Shown here: positions 43,093 through 51,347 of the stretch, piece by piece
Layout: each line of letters begins with the position of its first letter
Position numbering within the stretch: the first letter of the stretch is position 1
Assembly: GCF_030068455.1 (NCBI RefSeq)
Contig: NZ_JAQOSQ010000018.1
Span: 19,690-83,689 of the forward strand
Direction of reading: 5' to 3'
Source: Roseofilum casamattae BLCC-M143
GTDB taxonomy: Bacteria > Cyanobacteriota > Cyanobacteriia > Cyanobacteriales > Desertifilaceae
DNA length: 64,000 bases
The notes under the pieces: generated by a model
Database searches by the model: none
Told to the model about the DNA's origin: nothing
The model's input: the letters and a program-made list of their open reading frames with translations, nothing else
Translations under genes and position numbers: made by a program

Positions 43093-43184
43093 CACCTCTA
43101 TTTATTGCCGTTCTAGCCATGAAAACAGCTAAAACGGCAAGGGTATATTCGGAATCAGCTTCTGAATTGGAATAAATAGAGGTG
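43093..43184. repeat. Nested inverted-repeat element
   Basis: Outer arms CACCTCTATTTATT (43093-43106) and its exact complement (43171-43184) enclose an inner hairpin, TTGCCGTTCTAGC with GCTAAAACGGCAA (about 43105-43140). Together they could fold as a 92-base cruciform or RNA hairpin. It lies in the 262-base gap downstream of the HTH gene and upstream of the gene starting at 43059, so it may be a small MITE or a terminator-like structure. Confidence 0.6.
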
Positions 43185-43188
43185 CTCG

Positions 43189-43204
43189 TTAATCAAGTCG
43201 CCAA
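43189..43204. repeat. 16-bp direct repeat, left copy
   Basis: TTAATCAAGTCGCCAA occurs here and again at 44170-44185, bracketing about 980 bases that hold the HTH gene and its 11-bp tandem repeats. A partial copy, TCAAAGTCGCCAAC, is at about 43955-43968. Confidence 0.65.
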
Positions 43205-43321
43205 ACTCAATAGATATCAGCTATGATAACCGATCTGCTATGAATGGTGGTGAAATCTAAAGAAGTTGCAATAAGTTGAAGTAAGATTCAATTCTCGATT
43301 AATTTTTCAGACTGAGGTAAC

Positions 43322-43915
43322 CTACCAGACTTCTAATGTGCATTCTAGTAATAGCGATCTCAGGTGTTCTAGAAGTACGATTGCTTTAGCGCGATCGCTT
43401 TCCTTAAAACTACCCGTCACGACCAATTGCTGATAATTCTCCTTTCCCTCTGAAGGCATTTGTTTTTCTCCATCTGAAGAAAATGTGATGTTGCACTTGA
43501 GCAGTGTTTGGTTGAGATGCTCGAGTATCACTTCGATTGCCTTTAGATCGGACTGGTTGATTCCACCAATTGTGAAAAACCCTCCATGAGGGATTGCTCC
43601 TTTTGACTTCGATGCGGTTGGATTCGAGCCGACTGGAGGATTAAAAGTAATCTTGTTCCGTGCAAACTGCAAAGCTCTTGTACTGTCTTGCTTCTCCTGA
43701 CCCCAATCTGCATACTCTTGCCACTCTTCAATCTTTAGAGCGTTCATGATTGAAATAAAGCTATCTATTAATATCGGTTTTCCACTTAAAAACCTCTTAA
43801 GTGTTGATTTAGATATATAAGCATACATAGACAAATCATCCATAGTCATGCGCATCTCATGCCTTCTGATGATAACTTCGTCTTTTCTACTTTGACGGAG
43901 TCTAATACTTCTCAT
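43322..43915 (-). CDS. HTH-domain protein with duplicated C-terminal module
   Basis: A 197-residue protein from the ATG at 43915 (MRSIRLRQSRKDEVIIRR), which aligns with the N-terminus common to cyanobacterial HTH proteins; a TTG at 43945 is an alternative. Residues 1-70 form a helix-turn-helix (MTMDDLSMYAYISKSTLKRF followed by LSGKP), similar to the N-terminal domain found in many cyanobacterial NACHT and effector-associated proteins. The C-terminal part has two related segments: TIGGINQSDLKAIEVILEHL and VTGSFKESDRAKAIVLLEHL, each ending in LLxCxxxF/V. There is no NACHT or CHAT domain. Four 11-bp repeats lie about 75 bases upstream of its start. It could regulate itself through them. Confidence 0.65.
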   Translation of the reverse strand: MRSIRLRQSRKDEVIIRRHEMRMTMDDLSMYAYISKSTLKRFLSGKPILIDSFISIMNALKIEEWQEYADWGQEKQDSTRALQFARNKITFNPPVGSNPTASKSKGAIPHGGFFTIGGINQSDLKAIEVILEHLNQTLLKCNITFSSDGEKQMPSEGKENYQQLVVTGSFKESDRAKAIVLLEHLRSLLLECTLEVW

Positions 43916-43989
43916 CAATTTAAGCCTCAAGCCCTTATGGTTCAATAGTGTTTTTCAAAGTCGCCAACTTCGCATCTATGACTATTATA

Positions 43990-44036
43990 CCCGAACTGAA
44001 CCCGAACTGAACCCGAACTGAACCCGAACTGAACCC
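43990..44036. repeat. Tandem array of four 11-bp repeats upstream of the HTH gene
   Basis: CCCGAACTGAA is repeated exactly four times (43990-44033), followed by a partial fifth CCC. The period of 11 bp is close to one turn of DNA, so all copies face the same side of the helix. The array lies upstream of the minus-strand HTH gene, as expected of an operator or iteron; it could also be a simple microsatellite-like expansion. Confidence 0.85.
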
Positions 44037-44396
44037 AAAGTTAGCATCCTTCATGTTTTAATGGGAATGTGCAAAGAATTAGCAATGTTCTTACCCGATG
44101 AACAGAGTATGTTTTGTTCATTCGTGTATTTTGTCTATTCTTTGGTAAAAAGCTTAAGTCTCCTGTCTCTTAATCAAGTCGCCAACTTTTAAAAGACAAG
44201 AGAAAAGTATAACAAATCTGCTCAAAGCTAAACTATGCAAAACTTTGGGTAGATTTTACTTTTAAATTAGACTGCATGGTTGCTCGGTTATTTTTTCCGC
44301 CATTCCCAAGGTGCAACGGGATTACCGCTATTCCAGATATTAACAGATTTACCTTTAGCGATCGCGCAACCTTACTGCGATCGCCGGTATCGCCCT
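44037..44396. other. Non-coding stretch between the HTH gene and the toxin gene
   Basis: No supported gene. It contains the right-hand 16-bp direct repeat (44170-44185) and an inverted pair TGAACA/TGTTCA near 44099-44123. The sequence is AT-rich with no HIP1 site in its first two thirds, which fits recently acquired DNA. Confidence 0.4.
44170..44185. repeat. 16-bp direct repeat, right copy
   Basis: An exact copy of TTAATCAAGTCGCCAA at 43189-43204. Confidence 0.65.
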
Positions 44397-44729
44397 CTAT
44401 TCTTCCTCTTCATCCGGATCGGGAGCCGTTAAGGGAGCTTGTTTACTATGACGAACGTGAATCACATAGACAATATCGTTGCGAATAACAAATAATATCC
44501 GATACACCTGGGGAGGTTTTCCGTAGAGTAACTGTCGGACGTCTTCCGAGAATGCATCATTTTCAATTGCTAACGCACAGCGTCGAGGTTGAGCTTGTAA
44601 TGTAGCCAGTTTATCCATCAATTCGCGAAACCACCGATCGCTGTAGCTGGGGTTGCGCTCTTTTAACCACTCATAAGCTCGTTCGATTTCAATTTCCGCG
44701 CTTTTACTAATCTGAACTTGAAATTCCAT
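44397..44729 (-). CDS. RelE/ParE family toxin
   Basis: A 110-residue protein from the ATG at 44729 (MEFQVQISKSAEIEIERAYE). The RelE/ParE fold is indicated by AYEWLKERNPSYSDRWFREL, PPQVYRILFVIRN and YVIHVRHSKQAPL. ParE members inhibit gyrase and RelE members cut mRNA at the ribosome; which applies cannot be decided here. The start overlaps the end of the antitoxin gene by 23 bases, as usual for a co-translated pair. The tail (DPDEEEE) is unusually acidic. Confidence 0.9.
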   Translation of the reverse strand: MEFQVQISKSAEIEIERAYEWLKERNPSYSDRWFRELMDKLATLQAQPRRCALAIENDAFSEDVRQLLYGKPPQVYRILFVIRNDIVYVIHVRHSKQAPLTAPDPDEEEE

Positions 44730-45003
44730 GTTTCTGTTGCATTTCTTGCTCAAATGCTTCTAAAGGTCGAACGAGTCCACTATTGAGATCGTCTAATCCT
44801 TGTTGAATACCGCTAATGCTTTCCAAGTATTCAATGGTCTCTAGAAGTTTTTGATAAGACGCAGCATCTTGAACCACTAATTCAGCTTTGCCATTCACCG
44901 TCAGTACCACGGGGCTGCCGGTTTGTTTCATCTGCTCGATAAATTCTGCTGTATTTCTCTTGAAGTTAGACAGAGACTGAATATCGCGACTGAGGTTGAG
45001 CAT
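44707..45003 (-). CDS. Phd/YefM family antitoxin
   Basis: A 98-residue protein from the ATG at 45003 (MLNLSRDIQSLSNFKRNTAE). The N-terminal Phd/YefM DNA-binding fold is seen in SNFKRNTAEFIEQMKQTGSP and VVLTVNGKAELVVQDAASY. The C-terminal helix LLETIEYLESISGIQQGLDD would wrap the toxin. It should neutralise the overlapping RelE/ParE toxin and repress its own promoter. A longer frame to 45045 lacks support from alignment. Confidence 0.9.
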   Translation of the reverse strand: MLNLSRDIQSLSNFKRNTAEFIEQMKQTGSPVVLTVNGKAELVVQDAASYQKLLETIEYLESISGIQQGLDDLNSGLVRPLEAFEQEMQQKHGISSSD

Positions 45004-45083
45004 AATCGGCGATCGCTTAACTTGCACTAAATTTAATGTTAGCACGAGTTAACTGCCATTAACCCAACCTCAGTTTTGAGGCG

Positions 45084-45145
45084 AGAAACCGGGTTTCTGC
45101 AACCGATGAGACTGTGAGCTTGAGGTAGAAAGAAACTCGGTTTCT
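45084..45145. repeat. Pair of short palindromes of the AGAAACCGGGTTTCT family
   Basis: AGAAACCGGGTTTCT (45084-45098) and AGAAACTCGGTTTCT (45131-45145) are each nearly perfect palindromes, in the gap between the toxin-antitoxin pair and the phosphohexomutase gene. They are relatives of the inverted repeat at 32422-32486. Confidence 0.65.
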
Positions 45146-45234
45146 GAGACTCCTTCACTTAAACTGCGATCGCCACACCATCTATAGATTGCAACGACTA
45201 ATACCCGTTGTTAATTGTGAATTTTTAATTGATA

Positions 45235-46695
45235 TTAGAGATTATCAGTTTGGCTTTGCACCCAATCTTTAATCCAGTTTAGAGTTTCATGAACTTGGTT
45301 TAGATCGGCGGCTTCGCAGTAGAGACGCAAGACGGGTTCGGTTCCGCTGAATCTGACTAAGAGCCAACTGCCATCATTTAAGCGAAACTTATAACCATCG
45401 ACGGTATTGCAGTCGAGGACGGTTTTACCGTTAATTTCGGTGAGGGGATGAGTATCTAATTGATGCAATAAATGCGATCGCACTTCCATATTCGCTAAAG
45501 GCAGATCGATGCGATCGTACATGGACGCAAACCCGGTTTTTTCTTGCAATTGTTGATAGAGGGTGCCTAAGTTTTTTCCAGATTGCACGACGGCTTCGAG
45601 AACGTATAATGCGGAGAGGAGGGCATCTCGTTCGGGGATATGAGTATTGTAGCCAACGCCTCCAGATTCTTCGCCACCAATTAAGACGGAATGAGATAAC
45701 ATGCGATCGGCAATATACTTATATCCGATCGCCGTTTCATGGACGGAAAGATTGTATAACTCTGCCACTTTCGGCATCAGATCGGAACCGCTAATGGTTT
45801 TCACCACTTCTCCGGTTAACCTGCGACGAGTGGCTAAATGCTCGATGAAGACGGGGATCAGGATTTGCGTGCTCATATACGTGCCATCTTTATCCACTGC
45901 CGCAATGCGATCGCTATCTCCATCAAAGACTAACCCCGCAACCAACTCTGACGCTTCTGCTGAACTACCAAACTCCTTAATTTGCTGCAATAGCTCTGGT
46001 AAATAGCGCGGTAGAGGCTCCGGCGCGCCGCCATTGAAGAGGGGGTCGCGATCGCTATTTAACTCGCGAATCTCCACTCCTAAAATCCGAGCCAACCCGC
46101 CAGCGGCCGCTCCATGCATCACATCTGCGTATACAGTCAGCTTACCCCCAGCGATCGCCTCTTGAATCCCAGCAATATCCACTTTCGACTGCAATACCTG
46201 ACAATAAGACGGCCAGGGGTCAAAGGTTTCCAGACTTCCCGGTTCGCTCGCAACGGGGACTTCCGTATCTAATAATGCTTCAATTTGTTTCGTCACCTCT
46301 GGGGGAACCGAACCGCCAAACGCACCTTTTACTTTTAACCCTAAATACTTTCCTGGATTATGAGACGCCGTCATCACGATCGCACCCAGGGCATTTTTTT
46401 CTTTCGCTGCCCAACTAAATGCCGGAGTTGGAGCATAATTATCCGTAAGCAAGACATCGTATCCCGCCTGTTGTACGGCTTCAGCAGCCACTTGCGCAAA
46501 CTCTTCCGCGAGAAACCGGCGATCGTGGCCGACAATAATAGTACGATTGGTTTCAGAGCCGTAAACCTGCTCCAGAACGCGGGCAGCAATGGGAGCAACT
46601 TTCGCCACTCGTTCCATAGTAAAATCAGCCGCAATTACGCCTCGCCAGCCATCAGTCCCAAACTTAATCGGATTGTTGAAAGAAGTTACGGCCAT
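45235..46695 (-). CDS. Phosphoglucomutase/phosphomannomutase family protein
   Basis: A 486-residue alpha-D-phosphohexomutase. The active-site Ser is in MTASHNPGKYLGLK, the metal-binding loop is FDGDSDRIAAVD, the sugar-binding loop is GGEESGGVGY and the phosphate-binding loop is RFSGTEPVLRLY, so all four active-site elements are present. It interconverts hexose 1- and 6-phosphates for glycogen, nucleotide-sugar or cell-wall synthesis; glucose versus mannose cannot be decided. It begins FGTDGWRGVIAADF, typical of the short cyanobacterial form. It is transcribed alone, divergent from the eCIS-like cargo gene. Confidence 0.94.
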   Translation of the reverse strand: MAVTSFNNPIKFGTDGWRGVIAADFTMERVAKVAPIAARVLEQVYGSETNRTIIVGHDRRFLAEEFAQVAAEAVQQAGYDVLLTDNYAPTPAFSWAAKEKNALGAIVMTASHNPGKYLGLKVKGAFGGSVPPEVTKQIEALLDTEVPVASEPGSLETFDPWPSYCQVLQSKVDIAGIQEAIAGGKLTVYADVMHGAAAGGLARILGVEIRELNSDRDPLFNGGAPEPLPRYLPELLQQIKEFGSSAEASELVAGLVFDGDSDRIAAVDKDGTYMSTQILIPVFIEHLATRRRLTGEVVKTISGSDLMPKVAELYNLSVHETAIGYKYIADRMLSHSVLIGGEESGGVGYNTHIPERDALLSALYVLEAVVQSGKNLGTLYQQLQEKTGFASMYDRIDLPLANMEVRSHLLHQLDTHPLTEINGKTVLDCNTVDGYKFRLNDGSWLLVRFSGTEPVLRLYCEAADLNQVHETLNWIKDWVQSQTDNL

Positions 46696-46740
46696 TCACT
46701 TTGCCTCTCGCAATACTCTGAGCAAATCAGTTCGCTACTC

Positions 46741-46799
46741 TACCAAAGTAAACTATACTAAACAAATAGTGTAGCTCCTTCGAGGGGGGTCTTCTCTCA
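46741..46799 (+). promoter_or_regulatory. Shared upstream element of the leader-protein genes, copy 1
   Basis: About 60 bases before the start are nearly identical to those at 50236-50291 before the second leader gene. They include TACCAAAGTAAACTATACTA, a small hairpin (CTATACTA with TAGTGTAG) and a GAGGGGGG ribosome site. Conservation of non-coding sequence between the two genes suggests common control. Confidence 0.65.
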
Positions 46800-48577
46800 T
46801 GGTTACTCGCCGCCGCAAAAGCAAAACCCGAATCTCCTCTCATCAATCTTCCTCCCAAAACCAAGAGCCTCAGTTTGCTGCCCCCCCAGTCATACAACCC
46901 AAAGTACAGAGGAAAACTGATGGCAAACTTCCACAAGTGAAACGCGGCAGGCATTCCAATCCTCTAGAGCGACTGCGCAACTCAGGAGCGCTACAAACTA
47001 AATTAGAAAGAGGGCGATCGAACCATCCCGAACAGCAACCAGCAGAGGGCACTACCTCCGATGTCGTTCAACAGCGCTCTTCTTCCGCACCTACAGCCCA
47101 GCAGCCTGGCGCGATCGTGCAACGGGAAATAATGGAGACAGGAAACAGCCTGCCCATGAAGCCGATGGAACCCATACAGCAAGAGGCCATGGAGCAAGAC
47201 AATCGGCTGCAAACGAGACCACTCATGCGTAAGAATACATCCAACCTGAATAGTGTAGTCCAAAGGACGATTGTCGATAACAATGGCAACGACATTTGGA
47301 CAGCACAACATATGGACGAAGATGTGGAGAAGGAAGGGGATGCTAACGTAAAACAGGCAGCCCAAGCGTTGCATGACCTACCCCAGGAAATAAAAGTTGA
47401 CTCTTACGAGGAGCTAGTCAGAAATATTAATAGTGGAGCATACGCACATCTACTTCCAGGCAATAATGCAAATGCAGGCAATAATGCAAATGGATTGGGA
47501 GCCATACTCAAGTTCAATTTTGCCGGGTCTGGTGAGAGAGAATGGGGAACTCACACCGAGGGTACTGAGTCTAAAAAGAACAAACCGAACTTGGAACTAA
47601 ACCCGGTGAGTCATACATCGAAGGACGGTGTGAAATATAAAAAACAGAAGCAAAGTCGTGGACGAGACAAAACGGTCATTGAATATGCAGGCCCTCTAGC
47701 CAGCAGTGGAGCATCGGATAGTGGAGCGAATAGCACAGCAAATAATCTAGCTGATGCAAAAAAAGAATTCAACGATTATATGGCGCAGGTACTGGAGCAG
47801 CGACCCAATGAGATCGTCCAAATCAATATAAAAGGCTTTAGTCGTGGGGCTGCGACATCATCTGTTTTTGCCGCATGGATAAAGACGGAGTCAGACTACA
47901 AGGACAACGTCGCCGTGAACGTAGTATTAATCGATCCGGTACACGGCACCAGTCGTGCTGGGGTTGGGCAGGGGCTACAGCCTGGAAGACAAGATGTGAC
48001 TGATGTTTATGAGGCGGACAAGGATGCAACTTCGCATGATAATGGATTAAAAACAGGTACGACACTACTCATTCCGATTACATCGGATTTCGGCTGGGTC
48101 TATGGAGGAGCCTTTACACCACAGCAGATCGTGGGAGCGCAACGCATTATCATCGCATATGGCCCGGGTGCCAAACACTTTTTCGGGGTTGCAGAGCAAG
48201 AAAGCTCAACACTCAAGTACAATGACGCCAAGATCAAGGGAACGAGATTGTCAGAGCTTCCACATGGAGTATTTATAGTTAATTCAGAGAACATGAACAT
48301 CCAGAAGGTAAATGGGTGGAACGACTGGGATAACAAGAAATCGAACTTGGGAGTATTCAAGGGAGTGAATAAAAAGGAGAGCCGGGATACAATCATCGAT
48401 GCAACAGTCAAAGCATTCTTCGATAATGAGGAGGTGCAGGATCTACAGGATCTACAGGATTTAGTGAACAACATCCTACAGGACGATATTGACGCAACTA
48501 ATACCAATGACGAAAATGATTTCGATATCGGTGACGCTTTCATAAACGAGCTCCTAGACGATATGAACGACGAATAG
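46799..48577 (+). CDS. eCIS cargo-like protein: leader plus GFSRGA serine hydrolase domain
   Basis: A 592-residue protein. Residues 1-210 are a low-complexity leader with PPVIQPKVQRKT, AIVQREIME, LPMKPMEPIQQEAMEQ, LQTRPLMRK and SVVQRTIV; these repeats resemble the linker of DUF4157 (eCIS core) proteins, which are loaded into extracellular contractile injection systems, although the DUF4157 HExxH domain is missing. The leader is shared with the protein at 50292. The C-terminal part is an alpha/beta-hydrolase-like domain with INIKGFSRGAATSSVF (Ser348), VVLIDPVHGTSR (Asp379) and His candidates in GPGAKHFFG or LPHGVF, similar to type VI lipase effectors (Tle1/DUF2235). It is probably a secreted toxin, but that is inference. 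The Asp/Glu-rich tail is acidic. Confidence 0.7.
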   Translation: MVTRRRKSKTRISSHQSSSQNQEPQFAAPPVIQPKVQRKTDGKLPQVKRGRHSNPLERLRNSGALQTKLERGRSNHPEQQPAEGTTSDVVQQRSSSAPTAQQPGAIVQREIMETGNSLPMKPMEPIQQEAMEQDNRLQTRPLMRKNTSNLNSVVQRTIVDNNGNDIWTAQHMDEDVEKEGDANVKQAAQALHDLPQEIKVDSYEELVRNINSGAYAHLLPGNNANAGNNANGLGAILKFNFAGSGEREWGTHTEGTESKKNKPNLELNPVSHTSKDGVKYKKQKQSRGRDKTVIEYAGPLASSGASDSGANSTANNLADAKKEFNDYMAQVLEQRPNEIVQINIKGFSRGAATSSVFAAWIKTESDYKDNVAVNVVLIDPVHGTSRAGVGQGLQPGRQDVTDVYEADKDATSHDNGLKTGTTLLIPITSDFGWVYGGAFTPQQIVGAQRIIIAYGPGAKHFFGVAEQESSTLKYNDAKIKGTRLSELPHGVFIVNSENMNIQKVNGWNDWDNKKSNLGVFKGVNKKESRDTIIDATVKAFFDNEEVQDLQDLQDLVNNILQDDIDATNTNDENDFDIGDAFINELLDDMNDE

Positions 48578-48631
48578 ATAGAGTCTTTTCGACAATGAGG
48601 ACGGTATAACATAACCGACTTTCTCACCTTG

Positions 48632-50221
48632 ATGAATCAAAAAAGCACCAACCCCTCAGATTTACGCCTCGAATTCAATCGCCGTCTCTCCCAATCTCTA
48701 CTTTGGCAACTCGAACGAAACTATTTCGACCGACAGGGGATTCGAGCTTGGAATACTGGAGCGGTTCCCCACTACGTTACCAGTAATCCGACGATCGCCC
48801 AGGCCTACGCTGAAGTCATCCTCGCTCACTTGCGCGATCGCTTCCATGACAACTCCCTCGACCCCAACCATCCTCTCTACATCCTGGAACTGGGAGCGGG
48901 ATGCGGTCGTTTTGCTTTTCACTGTTTGCGCTATCTAGAATCTCATCTACCCGATCGCGGCACGACCCGGCCGCCGGTGGTTTATGTGATGAGCGACTTT
49001 ACGCAAAGCAACCTGAATTACTGGCAACAGCACGATCGCCTGCACCCTTTCCTGGACAAGGGACTGCTCGATTTTGCTCTGGTCGATGCTACTGAGATCG
49101 GCACCCTACAGCTCGCGCAGTCCGGTCAAGCTATCACCGCCGAGACCCTAACCAATCCGCTTGTTGTCATTGCCAATTACTTTTTTGACTCCCTTCCTCA
49201 AGATGTCTTTGCCATCAAAAACGGTCAATTTCACGAAAGCTTGGTTACCCTCACCACCCAACATCCCAACCCCGATCTCGCGCAACCGGACCTCATCGAT
49301 CGCCTAATCATTTCGTTCGGCGATCGCAAAACCTCAGCGGACTATTACGACAATCCCGACTTTAATGTCATATTAGCGGACTACCAAACCCATCTCAACG
49401 ACACCGTTTTTCTCTTTTCCCCCATTGCTCTCAACTGCTTGCATCAACTGCACGAGTTTGCTGGGGGAAATTTGCTGTTGCTCTCGGCGGACAAAGGCTA
49501 CAGCCGACTGCAAGACTGGTTCAACCGCCCATATCCGCGCTTAACCCGCCACGGTCAGGGGTTTTCGATGATGGTTAATTACCACGCCATCGGTCAATAT
49601 ACCCAACACCTGGGAGGGACTTGGCTGACTTCGCCCTATCAGCATACTGGTATTAATATTAACGGCTTCCTGTTTGGCAAACCTTCTCGGTCTTTTCCGC
49701 AAACGGAGCAAGCGTATTGCGATCGCATTATGACAGGCGGCCCGGACGATTTCTTTTCCCTGAAAAAGGCGATCGAACCCCACTACAAGACTCTAAGCTT
49801 ATCCCAACTTTTGGCTTATTTGCGTCTGAGCCATTGGGATGTCGATATCTTCTCCCGCTGCTTTCCCGCTCTGATGGAAAAACTCGAGGATGCCCCCGAA
49901 ACGATATATTCCGAAATCTTCGCTACCGTGGAACAAATCTGGAATAACTATTTCCCGATTCAAGAAAAACGAGACCTAGCCTTTTTATTGGGCGCGGTCT
50001 TATATACTATTGGGTATTTTTCCGATGCTCTGGAGTATTTTCAGCGATCGCAACAACTCTATGGCGAATATCCTGCCACTCTCTACAATATCGCCATGTG
50101 CCATTATGGTTTGCACCAGTTTGACCTTGCCCTAGATTACCTGGAAAAAACCCTCACCCTCGACCCAGATTTTGCAGTGGCTAGAGAAGCACGCATCGAA
50201 TGGCAAGCCGAACAAAAATGA
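48632..50221 (+). CDS. SAM-dependent methyltransferase (MidA/NDUFAF7-like) with C-terminal TPR
   Basis: About 529 residues from the ATG at 48632. The N-terminal 350 residues contain YILELGAGCGRFAFHCL (SAM-binding glycine motif), VVYVMSDFTQSN and VVIANYFFDSLPQDVF, which resemble the MidA/NDUFAF7 type of protein arginine methyltransferase. The C-terminus has at least two tetratricopeptide repeats (YFSDALEYFQRSQQLYGEY and HQFDLALDYLEKTLTLDPD). It lies between the two leader-protein genes on the same strand, so it may modify or chaperone one of them, or may merely be caught between duplicated genes. It has 54 bases of spacing from the preceding gene. Confidence 0.75.
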   Translation: MNQKSTNPSDLRLEFNRRLSQSLLWQLERNYFDRQGIRAWNTGAVPHYVTSNPTIAQAYAEVILAHLRDRFHDNSLDPNHPLYILELGAGCGRFAFHCLRYLESHLPDRGTTRPPVVYVMSDFTQSNLNYWQQHDRLHPFLDKGLLDFALVDATEIGTLQLAQSGQAITAETLTNPLVVIANYFFDSLPQDVFAIKNGQFHESLVTLTTQHPNPDLAQPDLIDRLIISFGDRKTSADYYDNPDFNVILADYQTHLNDTVFLFSPIALNCLHQLHEFAGGNLLLLSADKGYSRLQDWFNRPYPRLTRHGQGFSMMVNYHAIGQYTQHLGGTWLTSPYQHTGININGFLFGKPSRSFPQTEQAYCDRIMTGGPDDFFSLKKAIEPHYKTLSLSQLLAYLRLSHWDVDIFSRCFPALMEKLEDAPETIYSEIFATVEQIWNNYFPIQEKRDLAFLLGAVLYTIGYFSDALEYFQRSQQLYGEYPATLYNIAMCHYGLHQFDLALDYLEKTLTLDPDFAVAREARIEWQAEQK

Positions 50222-50235
50222 CTTATTCAATACTC

Positions 50236-50291
50236 TACCAAAGTAAACTATACTAAACCAATAGTGTAGATCCTTCGAGGTGGTCTTGCTC
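50236..50291 (+). promoter_or_regulatory. Shared upstream element of the leader-protein genes, copy 2
   Basis: Matches 46741-46799: TACCAAAGTAAACTATACTA, a hairpin CTATACTA/TAGTGTAG with a changed loop, and a GAGGTGG ribosome site nine bases before the ATG at 50292. Confidence 0.65.
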
Positions 50292-51320
50292 ATGGTTATT
50301 CGTCGCCGGCAAACGAAAACCCGAATCTCCTCTCATCAACCTTCCCGACAGAAGAAAAAAACTCAGTTTGCAGCTTCCCCAGTCATACAACCGAAGGTAC
50401 AGAGGAAAACGGCTAAAGAACTGCCACAATTGAAATCGGTTATCGGCAGGCACCCTAACCCTCTCGAGCGACTGCGGAACTCACCATCGGTACAACGCAA
50501 AGTAGAAAGAGGACAATCGAACAATCTCGACACGCAACAACTCGAGGGCACTACCCGAGATGCGATCCAACCCCTCTCTTCTGCCGCACCCACAGCCGAG
50601 CAACCTGGCGCGACTATACAACGGGAAGGGATGGAGTCTTTGCCGCAAGAGGCCATGGATCGAAACGATGGGCTGCAAACGATACCCCCGCTGCATAATG
50701 AGACATCGAGCCATAATAATACAATTCAGAGGAAGATTGTTGGAAAGGATGGCAGCGACATTTGGACAAAACAAAAGATGGACGACGATCTGGCGAAGGA
50801 GGCGAACGATAGCATCAAAATGGTAGTGCAAATGTTGCATGGTATGGATCTGGAAATACCCGTTGACTCTTACCAGGATCTAGTGAAAAATGTTGCGCAG
50901 TTCCTGAATAATTTTGTCATAGCCCTAGAGTCTTTCCTCGCACAAAACCCAAATAAGAAGCCCGGAGATCTCTCAGAGGTGTTGGGTCGGACTTCGATCG
51001 TTGAAACACAGCCAGAGGTGAAGTCTGACTGGCCTCCGATCGCCAACGCAATCCTAGAAGAAAATCCATATCAGGAGCTAGTAAACCTCTTAGAGTCTTT
51101 GTCCCAAATGGCCCCAAGAGTACAACCAGACGTAAAACAAGAGAATGTTTTCCTGCCCAAAGAACGATCGGGAAGTTTTCCAGAAAACACATCTAAAGAT
51201 GCATTGAAGAGTTCAGAATACGGACTACCCAAGAAGCACTTTCCCTCAGACCATTATCAGGTGCAACAGACGATCTCAGTACAGGACATTATCGAGCAGA
51301 ACGACAGCAACTCATCCTAA
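50292..51320 (+). CDS. eCIS cargo-like protein, second copy with a different C-terminus
   Basis: A 342-residue protein from the ATG at 50292, which aligns with the start at 46799; a GTG at 50280 is a weaker alternative. Its first ~205 residues match the leader of that protein: RRRQTKTRISSHQPSR, SPVIQPKVQRKT, NPLERLRNS, ATIQREGME, SLPQEAMDR, NTIQRKIV and DIWTKQKMDDDL. After VDSYQDLVKN the two diverge completely. The remaining ~135 residues are helical and then low in complexity (VQPDVKQENVFLPKERSGS), with no recognised catalytic motif; it may be a small toxin, an immunity or adaptor protein, or a truncated effector. It is convergent with the AAA+ ATPase gene. Confidence 0.65.
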   Translation: MVIRRRQTKTRISSHQPSRQKKKTQFAASPVIQPKVQRKTAKELPQLKSVIGRHPNPLERLRNSPSVQRKVERGQSNNLDTQQLEGTTRDAIQPLSSAAPTAEQPGATIQREGMESLPQEAMDRNDGLQTIPPLHNETSSHNNTIQRKIVGKDGSDIWTKQKMDDDLAKEANDSIKMVVQMLHGMDLEIPVDSYQDLVKNVAQFLNNFVIALESFLAQNPNKKPGDLSEVLGRTSIVETQPEVKSDWPPIANAILEENPYQELVNLLESLSQMAPRVQPDVKQENVFLPKERSGSFPENTSKDALKSSEYGLPKKHFPSDHYQVQQTISVQDIIEQNDSNSS

Positions 51321-51347
51321 TGAGCCTGGGAAGAAATAAATCTCCGC

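Noticed and set aside
43990..44036. CRISPR array
   Set aside because: The 11-bp units are contiguous with no spacers, and no cas genes are present.
44276..44488. 70-codon frame on the plus strand before the toxin gene
   Set aside because: It overlaps the end of the RelE/ParE toxin gene on the other strand and has no recognisable features.
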